Source of the DNA: Sporichthya polymorpha DSM 43042
Lineage (GTDB): Bacteria; Actinomycetota; Actinomycetes; Sporichthyales; Sporichthyaceae
Assembly (NCBI RefSeq): GCF_000384115.1
Contig: NZ_KB913029.1
Coordinates: 1,460,907-1,524,906, forward strand
DNA length: 64,000 nt
Reading direction: 5' to 3'
Shown: positions 42,165-50,776 of the stretch, piece by piece
Position numbering within the stretch: position 1 is the stretch's first letter
How the letters are laid out: each line of letters begins with the position of its first letter
The notes under the pieces: generated by a model
What the model saw: only the letters and a program-made list of their open reading frames with translations
The model's database searches: none
Told to the model about the DNA's origin: nothing
Translations under genes and position numbers: made by a program

Positions 42165-42872
42165 GTGACCTCTCCGGAGCCCCTGCACCTCCCCGAGGGT
42201 CAGGTCGCGATCTGGTGGGCGCACGCCCGCCCCCGGTCGGCCGGCCTGCTGGGCCTGCTCGACCCCATCGAGTCGACGCGGCTCGCGGCGCTGCCCCGGG
42301 CCGGGGACCGCGACCGCTTCGCGTCCGCGCACATCCTGACCCGGCTCGTCCTCGCGGCCTACCTCTACGCCTACACGGACGACCTGCTGTTGCGCGCGAC
42401 CTGCCGGATCTGCGGCGCGCAGGGGCACGGCAAGCCCGGCTTCCACACCCTCGACGACCCGCAGTACCACTACTCGCTCGCCTACGCGGGCGCGCGCGTC
42501 GGCGTCGCGGTGGCGCGGGTGCCGGTCGGGCTCGACGTCGTCGTGATGACCGACGACCGTCCCCACCCCGCCGCGGTGACCTGGGCCCGGACGGAGTCGC
42601 TGCTCAAGGCGACCGGTCACGGGCTGGCGGTCTCCCCGGACGACGTGCGGGTCACCGGCCCCGACGACGAGCCCGCCCTGCTCGACTGGGCGGAGGGCCC
42701 GGACCCGAAGGACGTCCAGCTCGCGGACCTCGCCCCGGGCGCCGGCCACGTCGCCGCTCTCGCGGTGCTCACCGCGGACACGATCGACCCCGAGCGGAAC
42801 CTGCCCCTGCGCGTCACCGAGCACGACGGGGAGCCACTGATCGCCGCCGCCGAGCCGCCCTCGATTGCCTAG
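42165..42872 (+). CDS. Sfp-type 4'-phosphopantetheinyl transferase superfamily protein
   Basis: The 235-residue protein has the Sfp features ASAHILTRLVL near residue 50, the CRICGAQGHGKP motif that contacts CoA, GLDVVVM in place of the usual G-[IV]-D metal motif, and WARTESLLKATGHGL as the W-x-x-K/T-E-x-x-x-K motif. It transfers phosphopantetheine from CoA onto carrier proteins of fatty acid, polyketide or peptide synthases. The motif D-x-E seems partly altered (LDVVV), so activity needs checking. No synthase gene is nearby. A TACGCT box lies 9 bases before the GTG. Confidence 0.82.
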   Translation: MTSPEPLHLPEGQVAIWWAHARPRSAGLLGLLDPIESTRLAALPRAGDRDRFASAHILTRLVLAAYLYAYTDDLLLRATCRICGAQGHGKPGFHTLDDPQYHYSLAYAGARVGVAVARVPVGLDVVVMTDDRPHPAAVTWARTESLLKATGHGLAVSPDDVRVTGPDDEPALLDWAEGPDPKDVQLADLAPGAGHVAALAVLTADTIDPERNLPLRVTEHDGEPLIAAAEPPSIA

Positions 42873-42952
42873 GCTGGGGAAACCCGCTGGGCGGTCGTCG
42901 GGGGCGGGAGGCAGACTGTCGCGGTGCGCTTCGGAAACCCCCGGGGCCGCGC

Positions 42953-44689
42953 GTGCTGATCCCCCTCCTGCGGGAGCACCTGCGCCCCTACCGCCGACTC
43001 CTGGTCGCGGTGGTGGTTCTCCAACTCGGGTCGACCCTGGCCGCGCTGTACCTGCCGACCCTGAACGCGGACCTCATCGACAACGGCATCGTCCGCGGCG
43101 ACACCGGCCACATCCTGCGGGTCGGCGCCGTCATGCTCGTCTTCACCGCACTGCAGGTGGCGGCCGCGATCGCCGCCGTCCACGTGGGCGCGAAGGTGTC
43201 GATGGCGGTCGGGCGTGACCTGCGCGCCGCGGTCTTCCACCGGGTCCAGTCCTTCTCCGGCGCGGAGATCGCCCGCTTCGGCGCCCCGTCGCTGATCACG
43301 CGGACGACGAACGACGCGCAGCAGGTCCAGGCGTTCCTGCAGGTCACGTTCACGATGGCCGTTCCGGCGCCCGTGTCCGCGATCGGTGGCATCGCACTCG
43401 CGCTGCACCAGGACGTGCCGCTGTCCGCGGTGTTCGTGGTCGTCCTGCCGGCCCTGGTCGTCGCCGTCACGCTGCTGATCCGCGCGATGCACCCGCTGTT
43501 CCGGGAGATGCAGTCCGGCATCGACGAGGTGAACCGGATCCTGCGGGAGCAGATCACCGGCGTCCGCGTCATCCGGGCCTTCGTGCGCGAGGAGCACGAG
43601 ACCGCCCGCTTCACCCGCGCGAGCGCCGAGCTCCGCGACGTCGCCCTCTCGAGCGGCCGGCTGTTCGCGCTGATGTTCCCGACGGTGCTGTTCGTCGTGA
43701 ACGCGGCCAGCGTCGGCGTCCTGTGGTTCGGCGGGCACCGCATCGACGACGGCGGGATGCAGCTCGGGGCCCTGACCGCGTTCCTGTCGTACCTGATGCA
43801 GATCCTGTTCGCGGTCATGATGGCCACGTTCACGCTCTCGCAGATGCCGCGCGCCGAGGTCTGCGCGGAGCGCATCACCGACGTGCTCGACACCGAGCCC
43901 ACGGTCGCCCCGCCGGTCGACGGGGTCACCGAGATGCCGACGCCGGGCACCCTCGAGCTCCGCGGGGTCGAGTTCCGCTTCCCCGGCGCGGAGGACCCGG
44001 TGCTGCGCGGCGTCGACCTGACGGTCGTCCCCGGCGGCGTCACCGCGATCGTCGGCGGGACGGGCGCGGGCAAGACGACGCTGTGCTCGCTGATTCCGCG
44101 CCTCATCGACCCCAGCGCCGGCGTCGTCCGCGTCGGCGGGGTGGACGCCCGGGAGCTCGACCCCGCGGCGCTGGCTCGTGCGATCGGCTACGTACCGCAG
44201 CGGCCGTACCTGTTCTCGGGGACGATCGCCACCAACCTGGAGTTCGGCCGACCGGGCGCGACCGAGGACGAGATGTGGGCCGCGCTCGAGGTGGCGCAGG
44301 CCGCAGGCTTCGTGCGCGCGATGCCCGAGAAGCTGCACGCCCCGATCGCGCAGGGCGGGTCGAACGTCTCCGGCGGCCAGCGGCAGCGGCTCGCGATCGC
44401 CCGCGCGCTGATCGCCCGCCCGGACCTCTACGTCTTCGACGACGCCTTCTCCGCCCTCGACAACGCGACCGACGCCGCGCTGCGTGCCGCCCTCGTCCCG
44501 TGGACCGCGGGCGCAACCGTGCTCATCGTCGCCCAGCGGGTCGGGACGATCCGCAACGCGGACCGCGTTGTCGTCCTCGACGGCGGCCGCGTCGTCGGCA
44601 CCGGCACCCACGACGAGCTGATGGCGTCGAACCCGACGTACCAGGAGATCGTGCTCTCCCAGCTCTCGGCCGCGGAGGCGGCCCGATGA
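42953..44689 (+). CDS. ABC exporter half-transporter with degenerate ATP site
   Basis: The 578-residue protein has a six-helix membrane domain followed by an ATPase domain: Walker A GGTGAGKTT, signature VSGGQRQRL and Walker B VFDDAFSALD. The catalytic glutamate after Walker B is replaced by Asp, as in the degenerate subunit of heterodimeric exporters such as TM287/288 or BmrCD. It is coupled to the next gene by ATGA. Together they would form one exporter of drugs, lipids or peptides. The start is a GTG without a strong ribosome site; upstream frame is open. Confidence 0.88.
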   Translation: MLIPLLREHLRPYRRLLVAVVVLQLGSTLAALYLPTLNADLIDNGIVRGDTGHILRVGAVMLVFTALQVAAAIAAVHVGAKVSMAVGRDLRAAVFHRVQSFSGAEIARFGAPSLITRTTNDAQQVQAFLQVTFTMAVPAPVSAIGGIALALHQDVPLSAVFVVVLPALVVAVTLLIRAMHPLFREMQSGIDEVNRILREQITGVRVIRAFVREEHETARFTRASAELRDVALSSGRLFALMFPTVLFVVNAASVGVLWFGGHRIDDGGMQLGALTAFLSYLMQILFAVMMATFTLSQMPRAEVCAERITDVLDTEPTVAPPVDGVTEMPTPGTLELRGVEFRFPGAEDPVLRGVDLTVVPGGVTAIVGGTGAGKTTLCSLIPRLIDPSAGVVRVGGVDARELDPAALARAIGYVPQRPYLFSGTIATNLEFGRPGATEDEMWAALEVAQAAGFVRAMPEKLHAPIAQGGSNVSGGQRQRLAIARALIARPDLYVFDDAFSALDNATDAALRAALVPWTAGATVLIVAQRVGTIRNADRVVVLDGGRVVGTGTHDELMASNPTYQEIVLSQLSAAEAAR

Positions 44690-46659
44690 GCGCCCCGGCG
44701 CGCGGCCCCGCCCCACCGGGCGCCCGCCCGGTCGGCGGCGGGCCGCAGGCGACCGCCATGTTGCTCTCGATGCCGGCCGAGAAGTCGTTGCACTTTCAGG
44801 CCTCCTCGCTGCGTCTGCTTCGGCTGATGCGGCCCGAGCGGGTGCTCGTCGTCGTCGCCGTCCTGTGCGGTCTGCTGTCGGTGGCCCTGAGCGTGCTCGG
44901 TCCTTACCTGCTCGGAAAGGCGACCGACGTCATCGTCGGCGGCGTGGTCACCCGCGACCTGCCGCCGAATCTGACGAACAATCAGGTCGTCGCCGAGTTG
45001 GAGCAGTCCGGGCGCGGCGAACTCGCCGACCTCGTGCGGAACGTCGACGCCACCCCCGGTCAGGGCGTCGACTTCGACCGCCTCGGCAACGTGCTGCTGC
45101 TCGCGTTCGCGGTGTACGCGTTCGGGGCGGTGTTCTCCCTCGTGCAGGGCCGGCTCGCGACGACGGTCGTCCAGCGCCTGGTCTACCGGCTGCGCCAGGA
45201 CGCCCAGGCCAAGCTGGACCGCCTCCCGCTGCGGTACTTCGACACCCACCCGCGCGGGGAGATCCTCTCCCGCACCACCAACGACCTCGACAACATCGCG
45301 CAGACCCTTCAGCAGTCGCTGAGCCAGTTGCTCACGGCGCTGATCACGATCGTCGGCGTCCTCGCGATGATGTTCTGGATCTCACCGCTGCTCGCGGTCA
45401 TCGTGCTGATCAGCGTCCCGCTGTCGATCCGCATCACGAAGGCGATCGGCAAGCGCTCGCAGCCGCAGTTCGTGAAGCAGTGGTCGACGACGGGGCGGCT
45501 GAACGCGCACGTCGAGGAGATGTACACCGGCCATGCACTGGTCCGCGCGTTCGGCCGCAGCCCCGAGTCGGCGGAGATCTTCGACCGCCACAACGACGAG
45601 CTCTACGCGAGCTCGTTCCGGGCGCAGTTCATCTCCGGGGTCATCGGCCCGACGATGCAGCTGGTCGGCAACCTGACCTACGTGATCGTCGCGGTGGTCG
45701 GCGGCCTGCGGGTCGCGAGCGGGTCGCTCTCGCTCGGCGAGGTGCAGGCGTTCATCCAGTACACGCGGCAGTTCTCGATGCCCGTCACCCAGGCGGCGTC
45801 GATGGCGAACCTGCTGCAGTCGGGCATCGCGTCGGCGGAGCGGGTGTTCGACCTCCTCGACGCCGAGGAGCAGAGCCCCGAGCCGGCGCCGGTCGCTCGC
45901 GAGGGCCGCACCCGCGGGGCGGTCGAGTTCGAGGACGTGTCGTTTCGGTACGAGGCGGACCGCCCGCTCATCGAGAACCTCTCGCTCTCGGTCCCGGCCG
46001 GTGCGACCGTCGCGATCGTCGGTCCGACCGGCGCCGGCAAGACGACGCTGGTCAACCTGCTGCTGCGGTTCTACGACCTCGACGCCGGCCGCATCACGAT
46101 CGACGGCGTCGACGTCGCGTCGATGCCGCGGCCCCAGGTGCGCGCGGACATCGGCATGGTCCTGCAGGACACCTGGCTCTTCGGCGGCACGATCGCGGAG
46201 AACATTGCTTATGGACGCCCCGGCGTGGGCCGTGACGAGGTCGTGGCCGCGGCGAAGGCGACACACGTGGACCACCTCGTCCGGACCCTGCCCGACGGCT
46301 ACGACACCGTGCTCGACGCCGCCGGCTCCGATCTCTCCGCCGGTGAACGCCAGCTGGTGACGATCGCTCGCGCGTTCCTGGCCGACCCGCCGATCCTGAT
46401 CCTCGACGAGGCGACGAGCTTCGTCGACACTCGCACGGAACTGCTGATCCAGCGCGGCACCTCTACCCTCGCCCAGGGCCGGACGTGCTTCGTCATCGCG
46501 CACCGGCTCTCGACGATCCGCGACGCCGACGTCATCCTCGTTCTCGAGGATGGCCGCATCGTCGAGCAGGGCAATCACCAGACCCTGCTCGCCGCGAACG
46601 GCCCGTACGCCCGCCTCTACAACGCCCAGTTCTCGGCCGCGATCACCGAGACGGACTGA
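44686..46659 (+). CDS. ABC exporter half-transporter with consensus ATP site
   Basis: The 657-residue partner of the upstream gene. A 40-residue Pro/Gly-rich N-terminus precedes the membrane domain, which has an extra extracellular insert (about residues 85-125, DVIVGG to VDFDRLG). The ATPase domain shows Walker A GPTGAGKTT, signature LSAGERQLV in place of LSGGQ, and Walker B LILDEATS with the catalytic Glu intact. This asymmetry is the rule for heterodimeric exporters. A strong terminator follows at 46659-46684. Confidence 0.9.
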   Translation: MSAPARGPAPPGARPVGGGPQATAMLLSMPAEKSLHFQASSLRLLRLMRPERVLVVVAVLCGLLSVALSVLGPYLLGKATDVIVGGVVTRDLPPNLTNNQVVAELEQSGRGELADLVRNVDATPGQGVDFDRLGNVLLLAFAVYAFGAVFSLVQGRLATTVVQRLVYRLRQDAQAKLDRLPLRYFDTHPRGEILSRTTNDLDNIAQTLQQSLSQLLTALITIVGVLAMMFWISPLLAVIVLISVPLSIRITKAIGKRSQPQFVKQWSTTGRLNAHVEEMYTGHALVRAFGRSPESAEIFDRHNDELYASSFRAQFISGVIGPTMQLVGNLTYVIVAVVGGLRVASGSLSLGEVQAFIQYTRQFSMPVTQAASMANLLQSGIASAERVFDLLDAEEQSPEPAPVAREGRTRGAVEFEDVSFRYEADRPLIENLSLSVPAGATVAIVGPTGAGKTTLVNLLLRFYDLDAGRITIDGVDVASMPRPQVRADIGMVLQDTWLFGGTIAENIAYGRPGVGRDEVVAAAKATHVDHLVRTLPDGYDTVLDAAGSDLSAGERQLVTIARAFLADPPILILDEATSFVDTRTELLIQRGTSTLAQGRTCFVIAHRLSTIRDADVILVLEDGRIVEQGNHQTLLAANGPYARLYNAQFSAAITETD

Positions 46660-46684
46660 GTTCTCCCGGACAGCCGGGAGAACT
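46659..46684. terminator. Hairpin terminator between ABC exporter and malic enzyme genes
   Basis: AGTTCTCCCGG pairs exactly with CCGGGAGAACT around an ACAG tetraloop: an 11-bp stem. It begins at the exporter stop and ends 10 bases before the convergent malic enzyme stop. There is no T-run, so a bidirectional, possibly Rho-assisted end is likely. Confidence 0.65.
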
Positions 46685-46693
46685 GATGGAGCG

Positions 46694-48406
46694 TCAGACC
46701 GCGACGATCGTCGGGTACTCGGGCCGCCACATGTTCTGGTGGACGAGCTGGACGAGGTCGGAGAGGTCGGCCTGCGCGAGACCCTCCTTCTCGGCGGCCT
46801 GGGCGACGGCGATCGCGACGGCGGCGGAGACCTTGCGGAGGGAGTCGACCGGCGGCAGGAGCGGCGCCCCCGGGCCGGTGCCGACGGCGACCTTCGCGAC
46901 GGCCTCGGCGGCGGCCAGGAGCATGCCGTCGCTGACCCGCTTCGCCCGCGCGACGGCGACACCGAGGCCGAGGCCCGGGAACACCAGCGCGTTGTTGGCC
47001 TGGGCGATCGCGTACTTACGGCCCTTGTGCTCGACCGGGGCGAAGGGGCTGCCGGTCGCGATCAGCGCGCGACCCTCGGTCCACTCGAGGAGGTCGGAGG
47101 GCAGGGCCTCGGCCTTCGAGGTCGGGTTCGAGAGCGGCATGATCACGGGACGCTCGCAGTGGGCGGCCATCTCGCGGACGATCGCCTCGTGAAACGAGGC
47201 CGGCTGCGCGGAGGTCCCGATCAGCATCGTCGGGTGGACCTCGCGGACCACGTCGGCGAGCTTGGCGACCTGACCCTCCGGCGCCCAGCCGGCGACCTCG
47301 GCCGCGGGCCGGGCGTAGGGGACCTGGAAGTCGCGGATCAGCGCGGCCTGGTCGTCGGAGATCAGGCCCTTGCTGCCGATCGCGTAGAAGCGCGCGGTGG
47401 CCTCCGCGGGCGAGAGCCCCTCCGCGATCATCAGGTCGCGCATCATGTCCGCGATGCCGATGCCCGCGGTGCCGGCGCCGTGGATGACGACGGTGTGGTC
47501 GCGCATCCGCGTGCCCGAGGCGCGCAGGGCGGCGAGCGCCGCGGCGACGACGACGGCCGCGGTGCCCTGCATGTCGTCGTTGAACGTGCAGCAGGTGTCC
47601 CGGTACTTGTTCAGTACGCGCCGCGCGTTGGAGGCCCCGAGGTCCTCCCAGTGCAGCATCGCGTGCGGGAAGTACTGCCCGGCGGCCTCGACGAAGGCGT
47701 CGAGCAGGGCGTCGTAGCGCTCGTCGCGCACGCGGGCGTGCCGGTTGCCGAGGTAGAGCTCGTCGTTGAGGAGCTCGAGGTTGTCGGTGCCGGCGTCGAG
47801 CATTACGGGCACGACGCGGGCCGGGTGGATGCCGGCCGCCGCGGTGTAGACCGCGAGCTTGCCGACCGCGATCTGCGCACCGCCGACGCCCCAGTCGCCG
47901 ATGCCGAGGATGCCCTCGCCGTCGGTGGCGACGATCAGGTCGACGTCGTCGGGGTCGAGGCCCAGGTTCGCGAACGCCTGCGGCACCTCGTCGATGTTGT
48001 TCACCGACAGGTAGAGGCCGCGCGGGCGCCGGAACTCGTGGCTGAACCGCTCGATGGCCTCACCGATGGTCGGGGTGTAGACGATCGGGAGCATCTCGTC
48101 GAGGTGGTCCGCGAGCACGCGGTAGAAGAGGACCTCGTTGCGGTCGCGCAGGTTCGTCAGGAAGACGTGCTTGTCCAGCGGGGTCGGCTGCCGCAGGTAC
48201 TGGGCGTAGATCCGGCGCGCCTGCTTCGAGATGTCGATGGACCGCTGGGGCAGCAGACCGGTCAGCCCGAGGGCGCGACGCTCACTGTCGGAGAAGGCGG
48301 TACCGCGGTTCAGCAGGGGCAGCTGGAGCACCGCCTGGCCACGAACGCGTACATGGGCGGTCCAGCCGTCCGGTCCGGACGTGAGCTCGAAAGGCTGTTC
48401 CGACAT
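46694..48406 (-). CDS. NAD-dependent malic enzyme (oxaloacetate-decarboxylating type)
   Basis: The 570-residue enzyme is of the large, eukaryote-like class: YTPTIGEAIERFSHEFRRPRGLYLS, VATDGEGILGIGDWGVGG, the divalent-metal segment HWEDLGASNARRVL with FNDDMQGTAAVV, and the second Rossmann loop HGAGTAGIGIADM. It decarboxylates malate to pyruvate with NAD(P), feeding gluconeogenic or redox needs. ATG 48406 has GGGAGG 8 bases upstream, better than the GTG-type starts above it. It is convergent with the ABC operon. Confidence 0.92.
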   Translation of the reverse strand: MSEQPFELTSGPDGWTAHVRVRGQAVLQLPLLNRGTAFSDSERRALGLTGLLPQRSIDISKQARRIYAQYLRQPTPLDKHVFLTNLRDRNEVLFYRVLADHLDEMLPIVYTPTIGEAIERFSHEFRRPRGLYLSVNNIDEVPQAFANLGLDPDDVDLIVATDGEGILGIGDWGVGGAQIAVGKLAVYTAAAGIHPARVVPVMLDAGTDNLELLNDELYLGNRHARVRDERYDALLDAFVEAAGQYFPHAMLHWEDLGASNARRVLNKYRDTCCTFNDDMQGTAAVVVAAALAALRASGTRMRDHTVVIHGAGTAGIGIADMMRDLMIAEGLSPAEATARFYAIGSKGLISDDQAALIRDFQVPYARPAAEVAGWAPEGQVAKLADVVREVHPTMLIGTSAQPASFHEAIVREMAAHCERPVIMPLSNPTSKAEALPSDLLEWTEGRALIATGSPFAPVEHKGRKYAIAQANNALVFPGLGLGVAVARAKRVSDGMLLAAAEAVAKVAVGTGPGAPLLPPVDSLRKVSAAVAIAVAQAAEKEGLAQADLSDLVQLVHQNMWRPEYPTIVAV

Positions 48407-48458
48407 CGCGTTTTCCTCCCCAGGAAGACCCTCCATCTTGGCCCACGGGCCGGAGTGG

Positions 48459-49106
48459 TCAGCGCCGGGAGGTGCGTCCGACCTCGTTGATGCGATCGAT
48501 CTCCGCAGGAACGAGCGGCGGAACCGTGAACGACGTCACACCCGACCGCTTGGCGCGTAGACCGTCGAGCAGCACCTCCAGGTACCGGCGCCAGACGTCC
48601 GGACGGACGTCGCGGGTCGCCTCGGCGATGCCCCCGAGCATGCGCAGGAGCATCGGGAAGTCCGTCGGTGCGGCGTCGGCCCGCAGGTGCCCGTCGGCCT
48701 GGGCCCGCTCGAAGACGGCGGTGACGATCGGCAGCATCGTCTGCCGCACCTCCTCGCGGCCGCCGGGACGGCAGATCAGGACCTCGAACAGGCCCTGATC
48801 CCGCGTCACCACGTCGGCCAGGCTCTCCAGCAGCAGACGCAGCGCCTGCCACGAGTCGGTCTCCTCCCGCGCCTTCGCGGCGAGCGCGGCGACGCCCTGC
48901 AGGCGCTCCAGGAACAACGCGTCGACGAGCGCGTCGCGGTTCTCGAACCGGCGGTAGACGGTCCCGACGCCGAGCCCGGCGTGCGCGGCGATCTCGTCGA
49001 GCGTCGCGTCCAGGCCGCGGGTCGCGAAAACCTCCTCGGCCGCGGCCAGGATCCGCTCCCGGTTCCGCGCAGCATCCGCGCGCAGCGGCTTGTCGGGGGC
49101 GGTCAT
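48459..49106 (-). CDS. TetR family regulator of the divergent MFS pump
   Basis: The 215-residue protein has a TetR helix-turn-helix (ATLDEIAAHAGLGVGTVYRRFENRDALV). The C-terminal domain is typical of TetR_C group regulators of efflux pumps. It is divergent from the MFS gene at 49211, and two 23-base dyads lie in the 104-base gap, so it probably represses both. The effector is unknown but likely a pump substrate. Confidence 0.88.
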   Translation of the reverse strand: MTAPDKPLRADAARNRERILAAAEEVFATRGLDATLDEIAAHAGLGVGTVYRRFENRDALVDALFLERLQGVAALAAKAREETDSWQALRLLLESLADVVTRDQGLFEVLICRPGGREEVRQTMLPIVTAVFERAQADGHLRADAAPTDFPMLLRMLGGIAEATRDVRPDVWRRYLEVLLDGLRAKRSGVTSFTVPPLVPAEIDRINEVGRTSRR

Positions 49107-49124
49107 GTGACGAGGATATCAAAT

Positions 49125-49147
49125 AAGCGGAGGTGGAACCTCCGCTT
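49125..49147. promoter_or_regulatory. Operator dyad 1 of the TetR-MFS pair
   Basis: AAGCGGAGGT-GGA-ACCTCCGCTT is a perfect 10-base inverted repeat around three bases. It lies nearest the TetR gene. Confidence 0.75.
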
Positions 49148-49167
49148 CGGTGCTACCGTCTCAGCGG

Positions 49168-49190
49168 AAGCGGAGGACGGTCCTCCGGTT
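49168..49190. promoter_or_regulatory. Operator dyad 2 of the TetR-MFS pair
   Basis: AAGCGGAGGA-CGG-TCCTCCGGTT repeats dyad 1 with one mismatch, 43 bases away centre to centre. It lies just before the MFS ribosome site; a TACCGT box at 49154-49159 between the dyads is a possible -10. Confidence 0.75.
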
Positions 49191-49210
49191 AGAGCACGGA
49201 GGCACCGCCC

Positions 49211-50764
49211 ATGTCCGCCACCACCGTTCCGGCCTCACGGCCGGACGACGCCGCCCGTCCGGACGTCGTCCACCGGGAGATCCCGCGCCAGGTCGCACCC
49301 GACGCTTCCGCGGAAGCGGCCGCCGCCGCCCGGGCCCACCGGCACCGCTGGCTGGTGCTCGGGGTCCTCGGCATCGCGCAGCTGATGGTCGTCCTCGACG
49401 CGACGATCATGAACGTCGCGCTCCCGGCCGCGCAGAACGCCCTCGTGTTCTCCGACAGCGACCGGCAGTGGGTCGTCACCGCGTACGCCCTCGCGTTCGG
49501 CAGCCTGCTGCCCCTCGGCGGCCGACTCTCGGACCTGTTCGGCCGGCGCGCGACACTCCTCGTCGGGCTGTTCGGCTTCGCGGGGGCCTCGGCGCTCGGC
49601 GGTGCGGCGCAGAACTTCGAGGTGCTCGTGACCGCCCGCGCGCTCCAGGGCGTGTTCGGCGCGCTGCTGGCCCCCGCCTGCCTGAGCCTGCTGACGACGA
49701 CGTTCACCGACCCGAAGGAGCGGGCGAAGGCCTTCGGCGTCTTCGGTGCCCTCGCCGGCATCGGCGGCGCGATCGGCCTGCTGCTCGGCGGCGCGCTGAC
49801 CACCTACGTCTCGTGGCGCTGGGCGCTGTACATCAACCTGGCCTTCGCGGCCGTGGCGATCGCCGGTACCGCCGCCCTGCTCCCCCGCATGAAGCGCAGC
49901 GGCCGGGTCCACCTCGACCTGCCGGGCACGCTGACGATCTCCGCCGGCCTGTTCTCCCTGGTCTACGGGTTCTCGCACGCCGAGACCGACGGCTGGAGCA
50001 ACGGCGTCACGATCGGGTTCCTCGCGGCCTCCGCCGTGCTGCTCGTGCTCTTCGTGGTCCTGCAGACCCGGGTCTCCGACCCGCTGCTCCCGATGCGCGT
50101 CCTCGCCGACCGCACCCGGTCCGGCGCGTACCTCGCGGTGCTGATCTCGGGCGCCGGGATGTTCGCGGTGTTCCTGTACCTGACCTACTACCTGCAGGCG
50201 GTTCTGGGCTTCTCGGCCATCCGCACCGGTGTGGCCTTCCTGCCGATGGTGGTGGCCCTCGTCTTCATGGCGCAGATCGCCAACACCGTTCTGCTGCGCC
50301 GCATGGGCCCGCGGATTCTGGTCACCCTCGGCATGGCCGTCGCCGCGCTCGGCATGAGCGACTTCACCGTCATCACGGTCGAGGGCGACTACGCGACGCA
50401 GGTCCTGCCCGGCCTGATCGTGATGGGCATGGGCATCGGCCTGATCTTCGCCCCGGCCATGCAGGCCGCGATCACGGGCATCGAGGCGCGGGACTCCGGC
50501 GTCGCCTCCGCGATCGTGAACACGGCGCAGCAGGTCGGCGGTTCCGTGGGCCTGGCCCTGCTCGGCACCGTGGCCGGCGACGCACTGACCTCGCACCTGG
50601 GCAAGGGCGACGACGTCCCCACGGCGATGGTCGAGTCCTACGTGACGACCTTCTGGTGGGCGACCGCGATCTTCGCCGTCGGCGCGGTCCTGGTGGGGCT
50701 GCTCCTCCGCTCGGGCCGCCTGCCCGAGCCCGCCGAAGGGACCGAGCACGTGATGGCGCACTGA
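49211..50764 (+). CDS. MFS efflux transporter, DHA2 family
   Basis: A 517-residue, 14-helix DHA2 transporter. Loop and helix motifs are complete: QWVVTAYALAFGSLLPLGGRLSDLFGRRATL (motifs D1 and A) and GIGGAIGLLLGGALTTY (motif C region). An 80-residue C-terminal part with GVASAIVNTAQQVGGSVGLALLG is present, which is missing in the damaged copy downstream. GGAGG lies 8 bases before the ATG. It is expected to be induced when the TetR ligand releases the two operators. Confidence 0.9.
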   Translation: MSATTVPASRPDDAARPDVVHREIPRQVAPDASAEAAAAARAHRHRWLVLGVLGIAQLMVVLDATIMNVALPAAQNALVFSDSDRQWVVTAYALAFGSLLPLGGRLSDLFGRRATLLVGLFGFAGASALGGAAQNFEVLVTARALQGVFGALLAPACLSLLTTTFTDPKERAKAFGVFGALAGIGGAIGLLLGGALTTYVSWRWALYINLAFAAVAIAGTAALLPRMKRSGRVHLDLPGTLTISAGLFSLVYGFSHAETDGWSNGVTIGFLAASAVLLVLFVVLQTRVSDPLLPMRVLADRTRSGAYLAVLISGAGMFAVFLYLTYYLQAVLGFSAIRTGVAFLPMVVALVFMAQIANTVLLRRMGPRILVTLGMAVAALGMSDFTVITVEGDYATQVLPGLIVMGMGIGLIFAPAMQAAITGIEARDSGVASAIVNTAQQVGGSVGLALLGTVAGDALTSHLGKGDDVPTAMVESYVTTFWWATAIFAVGAVLVGLLLRSGRLPEPAEGTEHVMAH

Positions 50765-50776
50765 CACCATGGAGCG

